Position numbers and translations under genes: made by a program. From Hybos culiciformis (taxonomy: Eukaryota > Arthropoda > Insecta > Diptera > Hybotidae), in the NCBI GenBank assembly GCA_964007475.1, contig OZ023273.1, positions 77,723,737 through 77,787,736 on the forward strand: DNA of 64,000 nucleotides. The letters are read 5' to 3'. The notes under the pieces are model-generated. The model was given only the letters and a program-made list of their open reading frames with translations. It had not been told where the DNA came from and did not search any database. This document shows, piece by piece, positions 1 through 10,608 of the stretch (positions are counted from its first letter, which is position 1; each line of letters begins with the position of its first letter).

Positions 1-915
1 GAATAGAATGGCCAGACAAAAAATTGCTGATCCAATTGACAAAGGCTGATCCAAGACCCATTGATTTAACTTTAGAAATCAGGGCCGTTTGCCACACTCG
101 ATCAAAAGCCTTAGCTATATCCAAAGCAACAACACAAGCCGCACCGGAGTTGTGAAGACTGGTGTTGAGCTTGTCGGACAAATATGTCATCAGATCACCA
201 GTCGATCTATTCGAGCGAAAACCATATTGCTGGTCACTTAGCAGTTTATTGCTTTCAAGGTATTTTTTAACATTATTATTAATGAGAGATTCCATTACTT
301 TGGAGAGAATAGAAGTAAGCGCAATAGGCCTGTAGTTTGAGGGATCACATTTATCGGTTTTTTTGGAATAGGCTGAACGTGCACAACTTTCCACTTGGTG
401 GGGTAAATGCCAAGTGAATATGAAAGATAGAAAAGGTTGCGCAGAGGTTTAGCCAGAACAGTGGCAGTATGTTTTAGGACCACAGCCGGAATACCATCAG
501 GGCCAGTTGACTTTTTCACATTCAGATTTTTGAGAGCTTTTAAAATAGCTCGTTGCCTAATGTAAACTCTTCCAAAAGAAGAGAGAGAAGAGACAATGAT
601 CGGAGTTTCCAAAGGGGGAACTAATTGAAGCTTGATAATTATCTGGATTCGATGTTAGAAATAGATCCAAGAGATGATGACCCTCATGATTTACATCTGG
701 AATGTGGGTGGGTTCAGAAATAATTTGAATCAGATTATTAAGACTTGAAAAAAACTCTACATATCTGCCTTCGGGACTGGTGCAAGCTGACAAACTACGA
801 ACCGGCGGTCAACAGTTTTTAAGACCTTATTAACGTCCAGTACGTTAACGGCAAGCGAGTGAAGAAAAGTGCACAGGAATAAAGGATAGGAAATAAAGGA
901 GACTGTCGCGTCAGG
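1..915 (-). mobile_element. Non-LTR retrotransposon (LINE) copy A, internally deleted
   Basis: Read on the minus strand, this matches the plus-strand LINE at 18.8-21.8 kb. The 5' leader (about 915-790) corresponds to about 18,775-18,925. The sequence then jumps at about 780 to a point matching about 19,460, and after about 600 to one matching about 20,285. Most of the endonuclease domain is therefore missing. The part after position 600 encodes the start of the reverse transcriptase, including the block [19 protein letters not shown]. The copy runs off the left window edge before the catalytic FADD motif. It is a dead deletion derivative. The clade (CR1/jockey-like) is an inference from the RT style. 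Confidence 0.88.
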
Positions 916-3360
916 TTTATTTATTTTTTTTTTTATTTTTATTTATTTTTTTTTTTATTTTTATTTATTTTTTTTTTTTAATTTTATTTTGTTTCGAATA
1001 AAATTAGTCCGACACGAATTTAATCGAACATTTAATTTAAATTTTTAATTTTTTATTATTATTATCATTTTTATTTTATTTCAATTATTAAAAAAAAAGG
1101 TCAAAATTTCAAACAATACATTTTAAAAACAATTTAAACGAAAAAAAGAACAAAATTCAAAAACGAAAAAGAAACGCGTACACAGAATTTCACAGTCAGA
1201 ACACAACAACTTATGTGTTTCTTTGTATGTTTATAACTCAGAAACAATACTTAATCAAATGTTAGAATATTTTCAACATACGTAAACAAACGTATGTAGC
1301 GCTGGGGTTGACATATAGAAAATTCATTATTTCTCTAGAGTAAATGGACCAAAAATTTTGGTCAAATGGTTAAATTTTCTATTGTTGTCGCAAAGTTAAT
1401 TAAACTAAATAATAAGATTTCATTTGCGATAATTAATAAAATTCGCTGCCGTCTTATCCAAAGTTCTGAAAGAATTCTTCTATCTTAGGTAGAAATCTGA
1501 TGTATAATATGTGGTTAATACCTCTTTTAAACTTCATACCCAACCAATATATGAACATAAATTGTATTTTTGAGTAATTTAACGACCATATTAACAGACA
1601 GTAATATCAAATTTTAACTTAAGACTAAAGACATTTTTAATAGTTTAATAGTTTGTTATATTTTGTAATGTTCTTATTTTTATAGAAATTTCGGTCAAAG
1701 AAACACCGAAACGTTAATAAAAATTTTATCTTACTATCTGTTAATGTGGTCGTTTAATTACTCAAATATATTACAACATACAGACGTTAAAATATATAAA
1801 TAAATGAATTGTATTTTAATGTTTATGCAAATATCAATTTTTATCAGTGAATAGGTAGCTCGTAGAAATAAGAACTCGGTGTAGCAATAGAATAAAAATA
1901 TAGATAATGTAGAAGAAAAAAAAACGTAATATACTAACCAACACCAATTATTATTATTGGAAAAATTAAAATTATTATAAAAATTTTATTAATTAAATTT
2001 TCTATAAAATACATATTATTTATTCAATTCGCTTTTTTGGGAGATTTTAGTTTACTATTATTATTATGTTTAATTTATGTTAATTTAAAAAAAAAATTAA
2101 AATAAAAAAAAAAATTTTTAATTTTAATTCTCAATTTTATTATTTTTTTTTTTTTTTTTTTTAGTTCAATGCGCATTTTTAAAATTATTTTAATGTTAAA
2201 TTTTTATTTTTTTTTTAATTTTTTCATAGAAATTGTGTATAACTTTTTTTTATTTTATTTTCTTCCTTTTTTTTTTTTTTTTCCTTAATTTGAATTTCCT
2301 TTTTGGGCTAAGGATACATACATGGAATATTTATTTTTGAATTTAATTTTTTTTTTTTTTTTGTTAAGCCTAATGCCTAGATCTTCTTTTGTAACTTATT
2401 TTCATTTTTAATTTTTTTTAATTTTTATTTTTTTTATTATAAATGTATAACAGCTACATACAATATTATATACATAGGTGTGTATAAAATATATGTTTAA
2501 AGTTAAATTTAAAAAATGAAACAAATAATAAAAAAATTGTTTTTAATATTTTTGAATTTTAATTATTATTTTCAATTTTTTTTATTATTTTCAAAAAATA
2601 ATAATTTTTTGTTATATTTAGTTAGACATTTTTTTTTTCTAGGTGTGTGAAAACTTATGCAAGAAAATTTTTTCTTTCTTAGTGAAAATTTTTTTTTAAA
2701 TACTTTTTTTTTATTGGTTAAATTTTGTGTTTTTTTTTATAATTTTAATTATTCCATTTGTTTTTTTATTATTTTATTTTTAGCATAAATTATTTTTTTT
2801 AAATTATTTTATTTTAATTTTTTTATATTTTGGATTTTCTTTTTTTTTCAATTTTTTACAAAGGTACAATTGACTTATTAGAATTAAAAAATAAAAATTT
2901 TTTTTTCCATATCAACTTCTCGCCCAATAAAATATATATGTAGATATATAAAGTATTTTTTATTTTAATTTTTTTTTCTTTTGAAAATTATTTCAGAATG
3001 AAAAGCTTTTTTCTTTCAGAAAATTAGAAAATAAAAGCAAAAAAAATTAAAAAAAACACAAACTTTTATCGGAGCGCAGGTCAGAGATTTTTGGTCCTTA
3101 GAAAGGATGTCAAATGATTTATTCAAGATATTGTATGTACATATGTATATTATATTGTTATTCTTTTATTGCTGTGAAAGTAAATTATTAGCACTGGGAA
3201 AGCCATTGAGTTTTAGTTTTTTTTAACTATCGCTCTCAAATAATGAGAAGACGAAAGAAAAAGGTTGATTTTAATGACAATTTTATTAATTTGAATCTGT
3301 AATTTTCAGTTTGAAGAAATTAAAAAATTGATTTATCAAATCAACGAATACGTATGATTT
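916..3360. other. AT-rich non-coding spacer
   Basis: Homopolymer-rich A/T sequence, with long T runs at 920-980 and 2,130-2,900. I see no coding signal. Apart from the short inverted-repeat unit at 1,570-1,766, nothing recognisable stands out. Confidence 0.7.
1570..1766. repeat. Short inverted-repeat element with 35-bp arms
   Basis: The left arm (1,570-1,604, starting TTGAGTAATTTAACGACC) is the near reverse complement of the right arm (1,731-1,766). The interior contains an imperfect hairpin at 1,685-1,715 (TTTCGG...CCGAAA) followed by AATAAA. A miniature element or the end of a decayed retroelement are both possible. Confidence 0.6.
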
Positions 3361-3389
3361 ATTTATTTATTTTATATAAATTTATTACA

Positions 3390-3525
3390 ATCAGTGTTAC
3401 AACATGAAAATTTTCCAAGACTTTTGAACGAAGTAAATTTGTAAATTTTAGCTAAATTAATTTAACTTAAAGATAAGAAAATGCATACAATGCAAAGTGT
3501 GCAAACAGTTTTTATTTTCTCAGAC
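3390..3525. repeat. Dispersed repeat, second copy inverted near 52.96 kb
   Basis: The stretch containing AAGATAAGAAAATGCATACA and the following GCAAAGTGTGCAAACAGTTT recurs in reverse complement at about 52,960-53,040, including the flanking AATTTGTAAATTTTAGC. The shared length is about 100 bp. The repeat class is unknown. Confidence 0.65.
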
Positions 3526-3839
3526 ATTTCATTCTTAACTTTTAACTTGATAAAAATGTATAATTGCAAATTGAAAATTGTGTTTCAAGTTTCATAATTC
3601 TTATTTTTTTTATATTACATATTCATAATTATTGTGTTAAATAAATTGTACAGTTCGTTCCAAAACATCAAACAAAAAAAATTATACAAGAGTTCATATA
3701 TAGTACAAAATTTTCTTCAATCAGTCGGAAGCTCATAACAAAGGTGTATTATATTATAATTCTTCGTTGATAGTCCCACTTTAAAAACAAAAAAAAATAA
3801 TTTGGATACAACTGCAGCAAATTTAAGACGCAATGCAAC

Positions 3840-4980
3840 AAGGTGGCTTAAGAAGAGCGAGCTCTCACTGTGAAAAATTGTCTTGATTTTTGCATTGAAG
3901 CAAGAAAATGGTCTTGTCTGCGCACTGTTCTAGAAAAAGTTATAAAAAATGCAGCTGTTAAAAAACTGGTTGAATTTTTCAAAATCAACTCAATTGCTAA
4001 TGCCTAATGCCTGTACTTCAATACTACTTAGTCTCGAAATTAATAGGCGACAAGTGTGCTTAAAACTTTGTTGTTTTGTTATGACACAAACGGAGCCTAC
4101 TGTCCAAATTTCCATCTTCTCGATAGCAATGAGTTAGTTAATCAATCAGGATTCTCTACTTACAAAAAAATCAAATCAATCTTATAAAATTTGGAAAAAA
4201 AAGTTGCTAGTAAGGTTTGCATTATGTTTGAGCTACGATAAACGTTAAGAACTTCGCCTAGAACAATCATAAAAGCGTTGTCATGGCTGGCCGAACTTTC
4301 AATCACTAAGTGCGACCTAGTTTTGAATTTTTTGGCGGCGGTCTACCTACTCTAAAAGTGGAAATTAGAAGCCAAAAATAAGTTTGAATTGAAATCAAAA
4401 ACATACATTTCCAATATCAATTCAATAGCAAGTTATTTTAATTCATTAAGATGACTTCACACAAATATTTAACTATTATTCAAGCAAACAATAAGCATAT
4501 TAGCTCTATAATTCGAAACTATTAACAATTTATTAGCCTCAGAAAGCGCTCTGGAAGTTTGACATTGAGTATTTTCAACAATCTTATAATTATTTGGCTC
4601 ATAGCTACTTACAGCTTTACGTAAAAATGCTGCCCAATGGCTTTCGTTTGAACGGGAGCGATGTTTTCGCCAAAATAAAACAAAATTTGTAGCCCATAAC
4701 CAAATATCGATAAAACGACAAAAAAGGATTGTTGGGTCATTATATTGTTAAGGGTTTTTAACCACTCTTAATTTTGGATACTACCCGGACCGGCCGGAAA
4801 AAAACTGATTACTTTTCGGTTGTGTCCGAGGTGATTCGGACTGAACCTGAAAATGCATTTAGATTATCTGTACGCAGGGCCTGTGAGAGACACTTGGAGG
4901 CCCAGGTCAGACAAGATGTGGGAAAAAAATTTGACGTAATTTTAATGGAGAAAAAAAAAGTAAATAGTAGAGGTTAATTC
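3840..4980 (+). other. Possible decayed coding sequence, unrecognised
   Basis: Two stretches read like protein but cannot be assigned. At 3,870-4,015 a plus-strand frame gives a charged helical-looking segment ending in VKKLVEFFKINSIANA before a stop. At 4,780-4,974 another frame gives 65 residues including SEVIRTEPENAFRLSVRRAC. Stops separate them and there is no convincing start or splice pattern. They may be relics of one transposon ORF or chance frames. Confidence 0.25.
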
Positions 4981-6546
4981 AATTCTAGAGAAAAAAACTA
5001 AAACAATTTCAGTTTAAACTTCTGAAAACGTGAAATTCTACCAAGTACTAACTCAGTAGTAACTACTGCTTAATAAACTTTTGTACAATCATTTCAACTT
5101 ATGTTACAACTCAAAGCATAATACTAAGAACCACAAGAATAAAATCAAAATATTGAGCAGTAAGATGTTTGTTGCGTACATAAAAGTGCGAAGTAAACTT
5201 TTTGATTCTTTCGTGTAATGTTGTTTGGAGGCCCCCTAAATTAAGAAGCCCATGTCAAAAGACTTTCCTGACCCCCCTCTTCCTGTGCCTGTCCGTACGT
5301 ACTTATAAAATTTTAAGTCATTATAAAATTTTAAGAACCATTAATTACTTCCAACAATAGTACGACTTAGGTATTTATGCTATTTTATACAAATTAAGAT
5401 ATAATCCTATATAATACTATTTTAAAAAGAGTGTATTCCAGAATTGTTCTCTAAATCGTATGAATAAAAACTTTTATACATAAACTTAAAAAAATTATGA
5501 AAATGGACATTAAGAGAACAAAAAAATTTAAATAAAATTTATTCAATGAAAATAAATATATGTACGTATAATGGAATTAAAAAACAAAAAAAAAACTCTG
5601 ATTATAGATTAATTGTATAATAAAAACTTATCAAAATAAAAAATAGAACTCAAAAATCTTAAGTAGGTGTTATTTGATGGGACCTGCGCCTATTCCAATC
5701 AAATTATGTAGGTTGATTATTTAATTTTATCCGTGATAGATACATAATATATACATATACACAAGTTCAAAACCTACACAATTTTTTGAAAACTTTTAAT
5801 AATATACATTCCACACAACATATGAAATCTTCATCGATAAGCATTATTTTTAGTCAGATGATGGTGACATAAAACTTTTTCATAAGGAGCAAATATATTT
5901 AAAAAAAATAAAATATAAAGTTTATATATACATATACAATATTTTTCTATACATCATCGTTCCATCGGTGGGGAAAAAAATTTCACGAATATGAGTACTA
6001 AAAGTGTTTTCCTAGTTGTATCTTTATTTTGGACCTAATTGTTATTTTAAAAGGATTTAATTCGGTTTAAAATGAAAAGAGCCCTCACTGCGAAAAATTG
6101 GTTTTAGTTTTACTTTGATTGTAGGACTAAAATACAATCTTTACTGAAGTGATTTTTTGATAATGTTATATGCTTTCCAAGCTAAGAATATTATTCATGA
6201 ATTAAATCAAGTTATCGCCCAATTGGAAATTTTTGTTCACACTATGGTCAGGGTTAATTTTGTTGTTTTGTTTTTTATTTTTTTTTGTTAAATTTATAAA
6301 TAAAAATTTGGGAATAAAATTTAATCAAAAATAATTTAAAAATTATATAAAAAAAATTCCATAAGTGATTTAATTAATTTAAAATTAAAATTCGCAAAAT
6401 AAAAATTACCAAAAAAAATAAAATTATATTTTATGCTTTTTTTTAGCCATTTTTTTGTTCGTTTTTTTATATTCAAACGCACTTGTGCCCAACCGATTTA
6501 TTTAGATTCAATGAATATGTTCTGATTACGCGAATTCAGAACATAT
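4981..6546. other. Non-coding AT-rich spacer
   Basis: No ORF with recognisable composition, no clear terminal repeats and no RNA gene was found in this stretch. Confidence 0.6.
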
Positions 6547-6740
6547 TAACCATACACTGCATGACTTTTTAAATTGTATAAAAAAAATTGTTTCTTAATG
6601 GAAAATCTATCTTTAAGCACAAAAAAAAATTTAAAAAATTGGGAAATTGAAAATAGGGAAAATACAAGTAAATTTTCTTATGTATCCACCAGTGATACAC
6701 TGCAGTGGAGATATAAAAAAAAAAAAACAAATCAAATTTT

Positions 6741-6872
6741 TCAAATAATAATATATAGAATTTTTATTTCGCTTGGTAATTCTACACCGTCAAACGCATA
6801 TTCACTCACGTCCCACCCTGCGAAAATTTTCTCCATTTTCTTATCTTTCAGTGGTCGCTTATTATAATCCAT
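6741..6872 (-). CDS. Small ORF (43 aa) in the composite element, unrecognised
   Basis: The minus strand from ATG at 6,872 to TGA at 6,741 encodes 43 residues with a basic start (MDYNKRPLKDKKMEK) and an acidic middle (FAGWDVSEYAFDGVELPSEI). The codon content looks more protein-like than that of its neighbours. It could be the N-terminal exon of a lost transposase. No family is recognised. Confidence 0.3.
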   Translation of the reverse strand: MDYNKRPLKDKKMEKIFAGWDVSEYAFDGVELPSEIKILYIII

Positions 6873-7042
6873 TTTTATAAAAATAGTAATACTATTATTT
6901 CAATAAATTGAAAAACACCACCAATTTCTTCAAAATTAGTGTAAATGCGTTATAAAAATGAAAACATATAGATGCATGGTGTATCAACTGTGATACATTA
7001 ATTCAAACAGTGAACAGTTTACACTGCATGGTGTATCACTGA

Positions 7043-7806
7043 TAGGGTTTCTAATCCGGATATCGAACTATCCGGATTATTCGGCACATTTCATCTATTC
7101 GATTACCCGGATATAATAATACCCTTTATTTTGTAAATAAGCTTACTATTTAAAATAAAAAAGAAAACATTTTTTTAAAGAACATTCAAATTTGTTCACA
7201 TAGTAACCTTTGAGGAAATCATTGAAGAAACTACTATTGAAAGTGAAGATGATGAAAGTCTAAATAGTGCAGATAACAAATCGTCACTGCAGAAACAACT
7301 TGACGATGCGATTTCTTCAATTATCCATGTTGAGAAGCAAAATGAATAAAGTACAAAACTGCTGAAAAAAGTTTTCATGTATTTAAATAATTATAAAAAA
7401 AGAACAGACAATTTAAATATTATATATCGCGCATTAGTAAAATAAAACCTATATCCAGTGCAACGGAGCGCGTGTTTTCTATTGTAGATCTCACCAGGAC
7501 AAAAATTAGAACTCGACTCAATTTCGCGACTTTTAATGCAATTGTTTTTTCAAAATATGCATTTTTAAAAATGAAACATTAATTTAATTTATTACTTTAT
7601 TTCCTTTAATCATTTCATTTATTCATTAATTAAATTTATTAATAATTCTATTTTTATTATTCTATTATTTGTTACTATTTTTGTTATTTTGAATTAAAGA
7701 CCGCAAATAATATTTCTTATTATTTTTTTAATTATTATCCGGCTAATTTATTTTTTATGTATTCGATATCCGGATAATCAAATAGGTCGGATATTTAGAA
7801 ACCCTA
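7043..7806 (+). mobile_element. hAT transposon relic with perfect 8-bp target duplication
   Basis: The terminal inverted repeats TAGGGTTTCTAA (7,043-7,054) and TTAGAAACCCTA (7,795-7,806) are perfect. They are flanked by the 8-bp duplication ATCACTGA (7,035-7,042 and 7,807-7,814). The 764-bp length is far short of an autonomous hAT. Only the C-terminal end of a transposase survives (7,448-7,582). Subterminal TCCGGAT motifs recur at both ends. Confidence 0.9.
7448..7582 (+). pseudogene. hAT transposase C-terminal dimerisation fragment
   Basis: The plus-strand frame reads PISSATERVFSIVDLTRTK and then a 25-residue tail ending FLKMKH before TAA. The SATERVFS block and the following R..L...F...FLK pattern are the classic hAT-family C-terminal dimerisation signature. 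The rest of the transposase is missing. Confidence 0.85.
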
Positions 7807-8036
7807 ATCACTGATGATAAAAAAAATTTTAACACCGATTTGCAGCACATGAAGGAATTATTAAATACAGCTTAAAAATTAACAAATATGTTATGTATAT
7901 CGAAATTCAATCAAACTTAATTTTTTTTTTGTGTTGAAAATTAAATTTTTATAACGAGTTTTATTATCGCACTTCAGACTCTATTGTAACTGTACGTGAG
8001 CGACTACAGAATATTTCAATTTCTCTCGAAGTATTA

Positions 8037-8559
8037 TAGTAGATTATTGTATATGTAAACTAAATTTGTTATTAATTAAGAGTTCTGTATACACAAAAGT
8101 ACATTGACACGAGTCAATACGAGACCGAAGGTCGAGTGATATAAATTGACAAGTGTCAATGTATTTTTGTGTAAATACAGAACGAGTTGTATAACAAATT
8201 TTGTTTACATATCCAATATACTGTTTTAATGCGTAGGGGAGAGGTAGTTGCAAAGAGAGAATATTTTTTCTTCTCATTTTTTCTTTTTTTTTCTATTTGG
8301 CTGTATTGAAATATTGTGAGAGATATTATGTTTGTTTAGGTATTACGTAATATTCAATACGAAACATCTAAATGATTTCATTATTTACGCTGATGCATTT
8401 AAATTTTTTCATTATATACGCTGATGCATCTAAATTTTTTCATTATTTACGCAGATGCATCTAAATGATTGCATGTGTATGGACGCATATAATACTCCAT
8501 TTAGTGATCTAAATTCTATAGCACTAAATACAACATAACGATCCCCAACGCATTAAAAT
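8037..8559 (-). repeat. Long-hairpin repeat family, copy 1
   Basis: Shares near-identical sequence with 25,089-25,609 (opposite orientation) and 27,429-27,959. The left half folds into a hairpin about 180 bp long around the palindrome GACCGAAGGTC. The right half holds three degenerate units of about 32 bp containing ATGCATCTAAAT. The ORF seen here in each copy (start MRRKN, ending KFSLHIQ) follows the hairpin and is probably not a gene. It has no terminal inverted repeats typical of a MITE. Confidence 0.85.
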
Positions 8560-8854
8560 ACATTACCGACTCTGTTATTTAGAAAAACAAGTATACCAAG
8601 AGAGTATTTGTAGATAAATATTAGAAGAGAACTAGAGCTAAATGGGTTTTATAGCAAAAACTTATGTATCAGCAATGATACGCTATGCAGTGTAGGGTTA
8701 TCCCGAATCTAACTCGAATCTAAATAAACAAAGCTGGGTTTTATTAGGTAAATAAATTGTTTGTATGATAAACCTCCTTTAACCTAAAGAACTATTTATA
8801 AATATTATTGAAACCTTATTTAAACCCGAAGTTTGGACAGCTTATTAGATAATA

Positions 8855-9320
8855 CAGGCATACCTCGATTAACGCTACCTCTTTTAGCGCTGTTTCGCTA
8901 TAGCGCTCTTTTGATTTTTTGAAAAAAAAAATTTTTAACTTTAAGATATTTTTTAAAACGTTTTATTTTTCTAAATTCATATTTATAATTCTTGGAATCC
9001 CTCTTTTTAAAAATTTTGGGGAATCCTAAATATCAAAAATTATCAAAAATAATTATAATTCGGGAAATCCTAATGTGAAATTTTGTATTAATTGTTCAGT
9101 CGAAATAGTGATAGAAATAGTTTTATTGTTTTGTTCTACCTATGCATTGAATTCTAATTTAGTTTCTAATATACAATTTTTTTTATTTTCGACTTCAAAG
9201 TACCAAAAAAAAATTGCTTAGGAACGTAACCCCATATTTTACTGTAAATAGCACCTCTTTTAACGCTCAATTTTCAGCAATTTTCAGGAACGCATCATGA
9301 GCGCTAAACGAGGTATGCCG
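8855..9320. mobile_element. Mariner/pogo-type miniature element
   Basis: The left end CAGGCATACCTCG (8,855-8,867) matches the reverse complement of the right end (CGAGGTATGCCG, 9,309-9,320). TA dinucleotides flank both sides (8,853-8,854 and 9,321-9,322). Subterminal GCGCT/AGCGC motifs also mirror each other. There is no transposase ORF. TA targets and these ends fit the Tc1/mariner/pogo superfamily. Confidence 0.8.
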
Positions 9321-9322
9321 TA

Positions 9323-10429
9323 TAGTAAAATGAATGTTATTTGGATCCTATAATATTGTTAATAGTTTCAATTCGAAAAATGAGATCAGCCACCTCTCGC
9401 CTTTTTTTCCAATGAATTAATAAAATTTAGTCTACTTTGATAAGATGGAAGAACAAATGCCTCACACCACGGTAAGTTGCGTAAAGCAAATATCAGAAAT
9501 TTTTTCTGAATAGATTTAATTTTATCAATGTGAACGGAGTTATAATCATTGTGTTAGGCAGTCAAACAAACAAATTAAAACATAAAGTCCCTTTGTTCAT
9601 TTCTGAAGAACACGAACTATTTTGTTTCAATTATAAACGACCTTTAAGAGCATTACTGCGGAACATTTTTAAGTTTTCTATTCTTGCAGTTTTTTTGTTT
9701 TATTTTACAATGCGACAAAGATTGAATGAAAAAAAACTTCTAGTGCAATTTCACAAAAACTATATTTGAATTGTATTTTTTGTGGAGAAACTGCAATTTT
9801 GAGAAAAATAAACAAATTTTGAAAATTAACTGAAATTAATTAAAAATTGTTTAGAAAATTAAAGAAATTTAAAATTGCACGTTAACAGCCCAGGAGACTG
9901 ATATTTTAGCTTTAATTCTGCGTTTAATTTTTTTATTATCTGTTTCGTTTGCTTCACAATCTCAGTAAATAGGTTAAAATTTTTCAGAGGCCAATCTGAG
10001 CCAACAAAAGTTAAAGTTTTAAAAATCATCCTCACTCACCCTAACCCTGGCGCCAGGTCTGTATGTATAGGAATAAAAATGGCCGTAAATAAGTTTATAA
10101 GCCGGTGGTTAGGTTTGAGTAATCTCTAGCTCTACGTCATTAAATTCGGCTATATCTTTAACCAATGTTAAATTATTGTCAAAAGAATTTTTATCCAAAC
10201 TGTAAGTTGTTAATTAAAATAACAAATAAATAATCATAATTTATTATTTTGAAAATCAAATTTTTATTAAAAACTAATAATGTACTTTCCAAATTTTATA
10301 TTTTAATATACATATATTTTAAATGCAGTAAAATTCCAGTTAATGATGATATATAATGAGACCTTTACCTAAAAAAAAACTAATAAACTAAATTTACATT
10401 AAATGTAAAACATTGTAAAAAGCAAACAA
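9323..10429. other. Spacer downstream of Lcch3, containing its 3' UTR
   Basis: No gene is recognised. Because Lcch3 ends at 10,430 on the minus strand, the right part should hold its 3' UTR. I cannot identify the exact poly(A) site, as several A-rich candidates are present. Confidence 0.5.
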
Positions 10430-10608
10430 TCATTCAAAAAAATACAAAATCCAATATCCGGCATTAAAACCCAAAAAACTAATTGGAAATATTAGCCTTG
10501 AGTATTTATCAATAATGTTGACATCCTTAATCTTTGGAATTGAAGCTTTTATAACTGAAGCTCCTTTTTTAAGCGCATGTAGCATTCTTGGTCTTTGGGC
10601 TTGTGAAA
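10430..10608 (-). CDS. Lcch3: Lcch3 exon 11: TM4 and stop
   Basis: The acceptor TTTCAG lies just above 10,608. The exon completes a split Val codon, then reads [15 protein letters not shown] and ends with the hydrophobic TM4 ([18 protein letters not shown]), E and TGA at 10,430-10,432. Ending right after TM4 is normal for Cys-loop receptors. Confidence 0.96.

Larger units (their letters stand above)
6547..8700. mobile_element. Composite DNA element with 16-bp inverted ends, hosting two younger insertions
   Basis: The left end TAACCATACACTGCAT (6,547-6,562) matches the reverse complement of the right end ATGCAGTGTAGGGTTA (8,685-8,700). The ACACTGCAT motif and the palindromic TGTATCA/TGATACA motif recur inside at about 6,690-6,705, 6,975-7,040 and 8,665-8,680. 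A hAT element (7,043-7,806) and a hairpin repeat (8,037-8,559) lie inside. No target duplication is obvious, so the boundaries are inferred from the inverted ends. Confidence 0.5.

Noticed and set aside
8044..8277. A 70-80 residue protein shared by three loci (8.0, 25.4 and 27.4 kb)
   Set aside because: The frame overlays a palindromic hairpin repeat. Conservation follows from DNA repeat identity, not from selection on a protein.
8037..8559. CRISPR-like array, because of repeated ATGCATC units of about 32 bp
   Set aside because: Only three degenerate units without unique spacers, in a eukaryotic genome.
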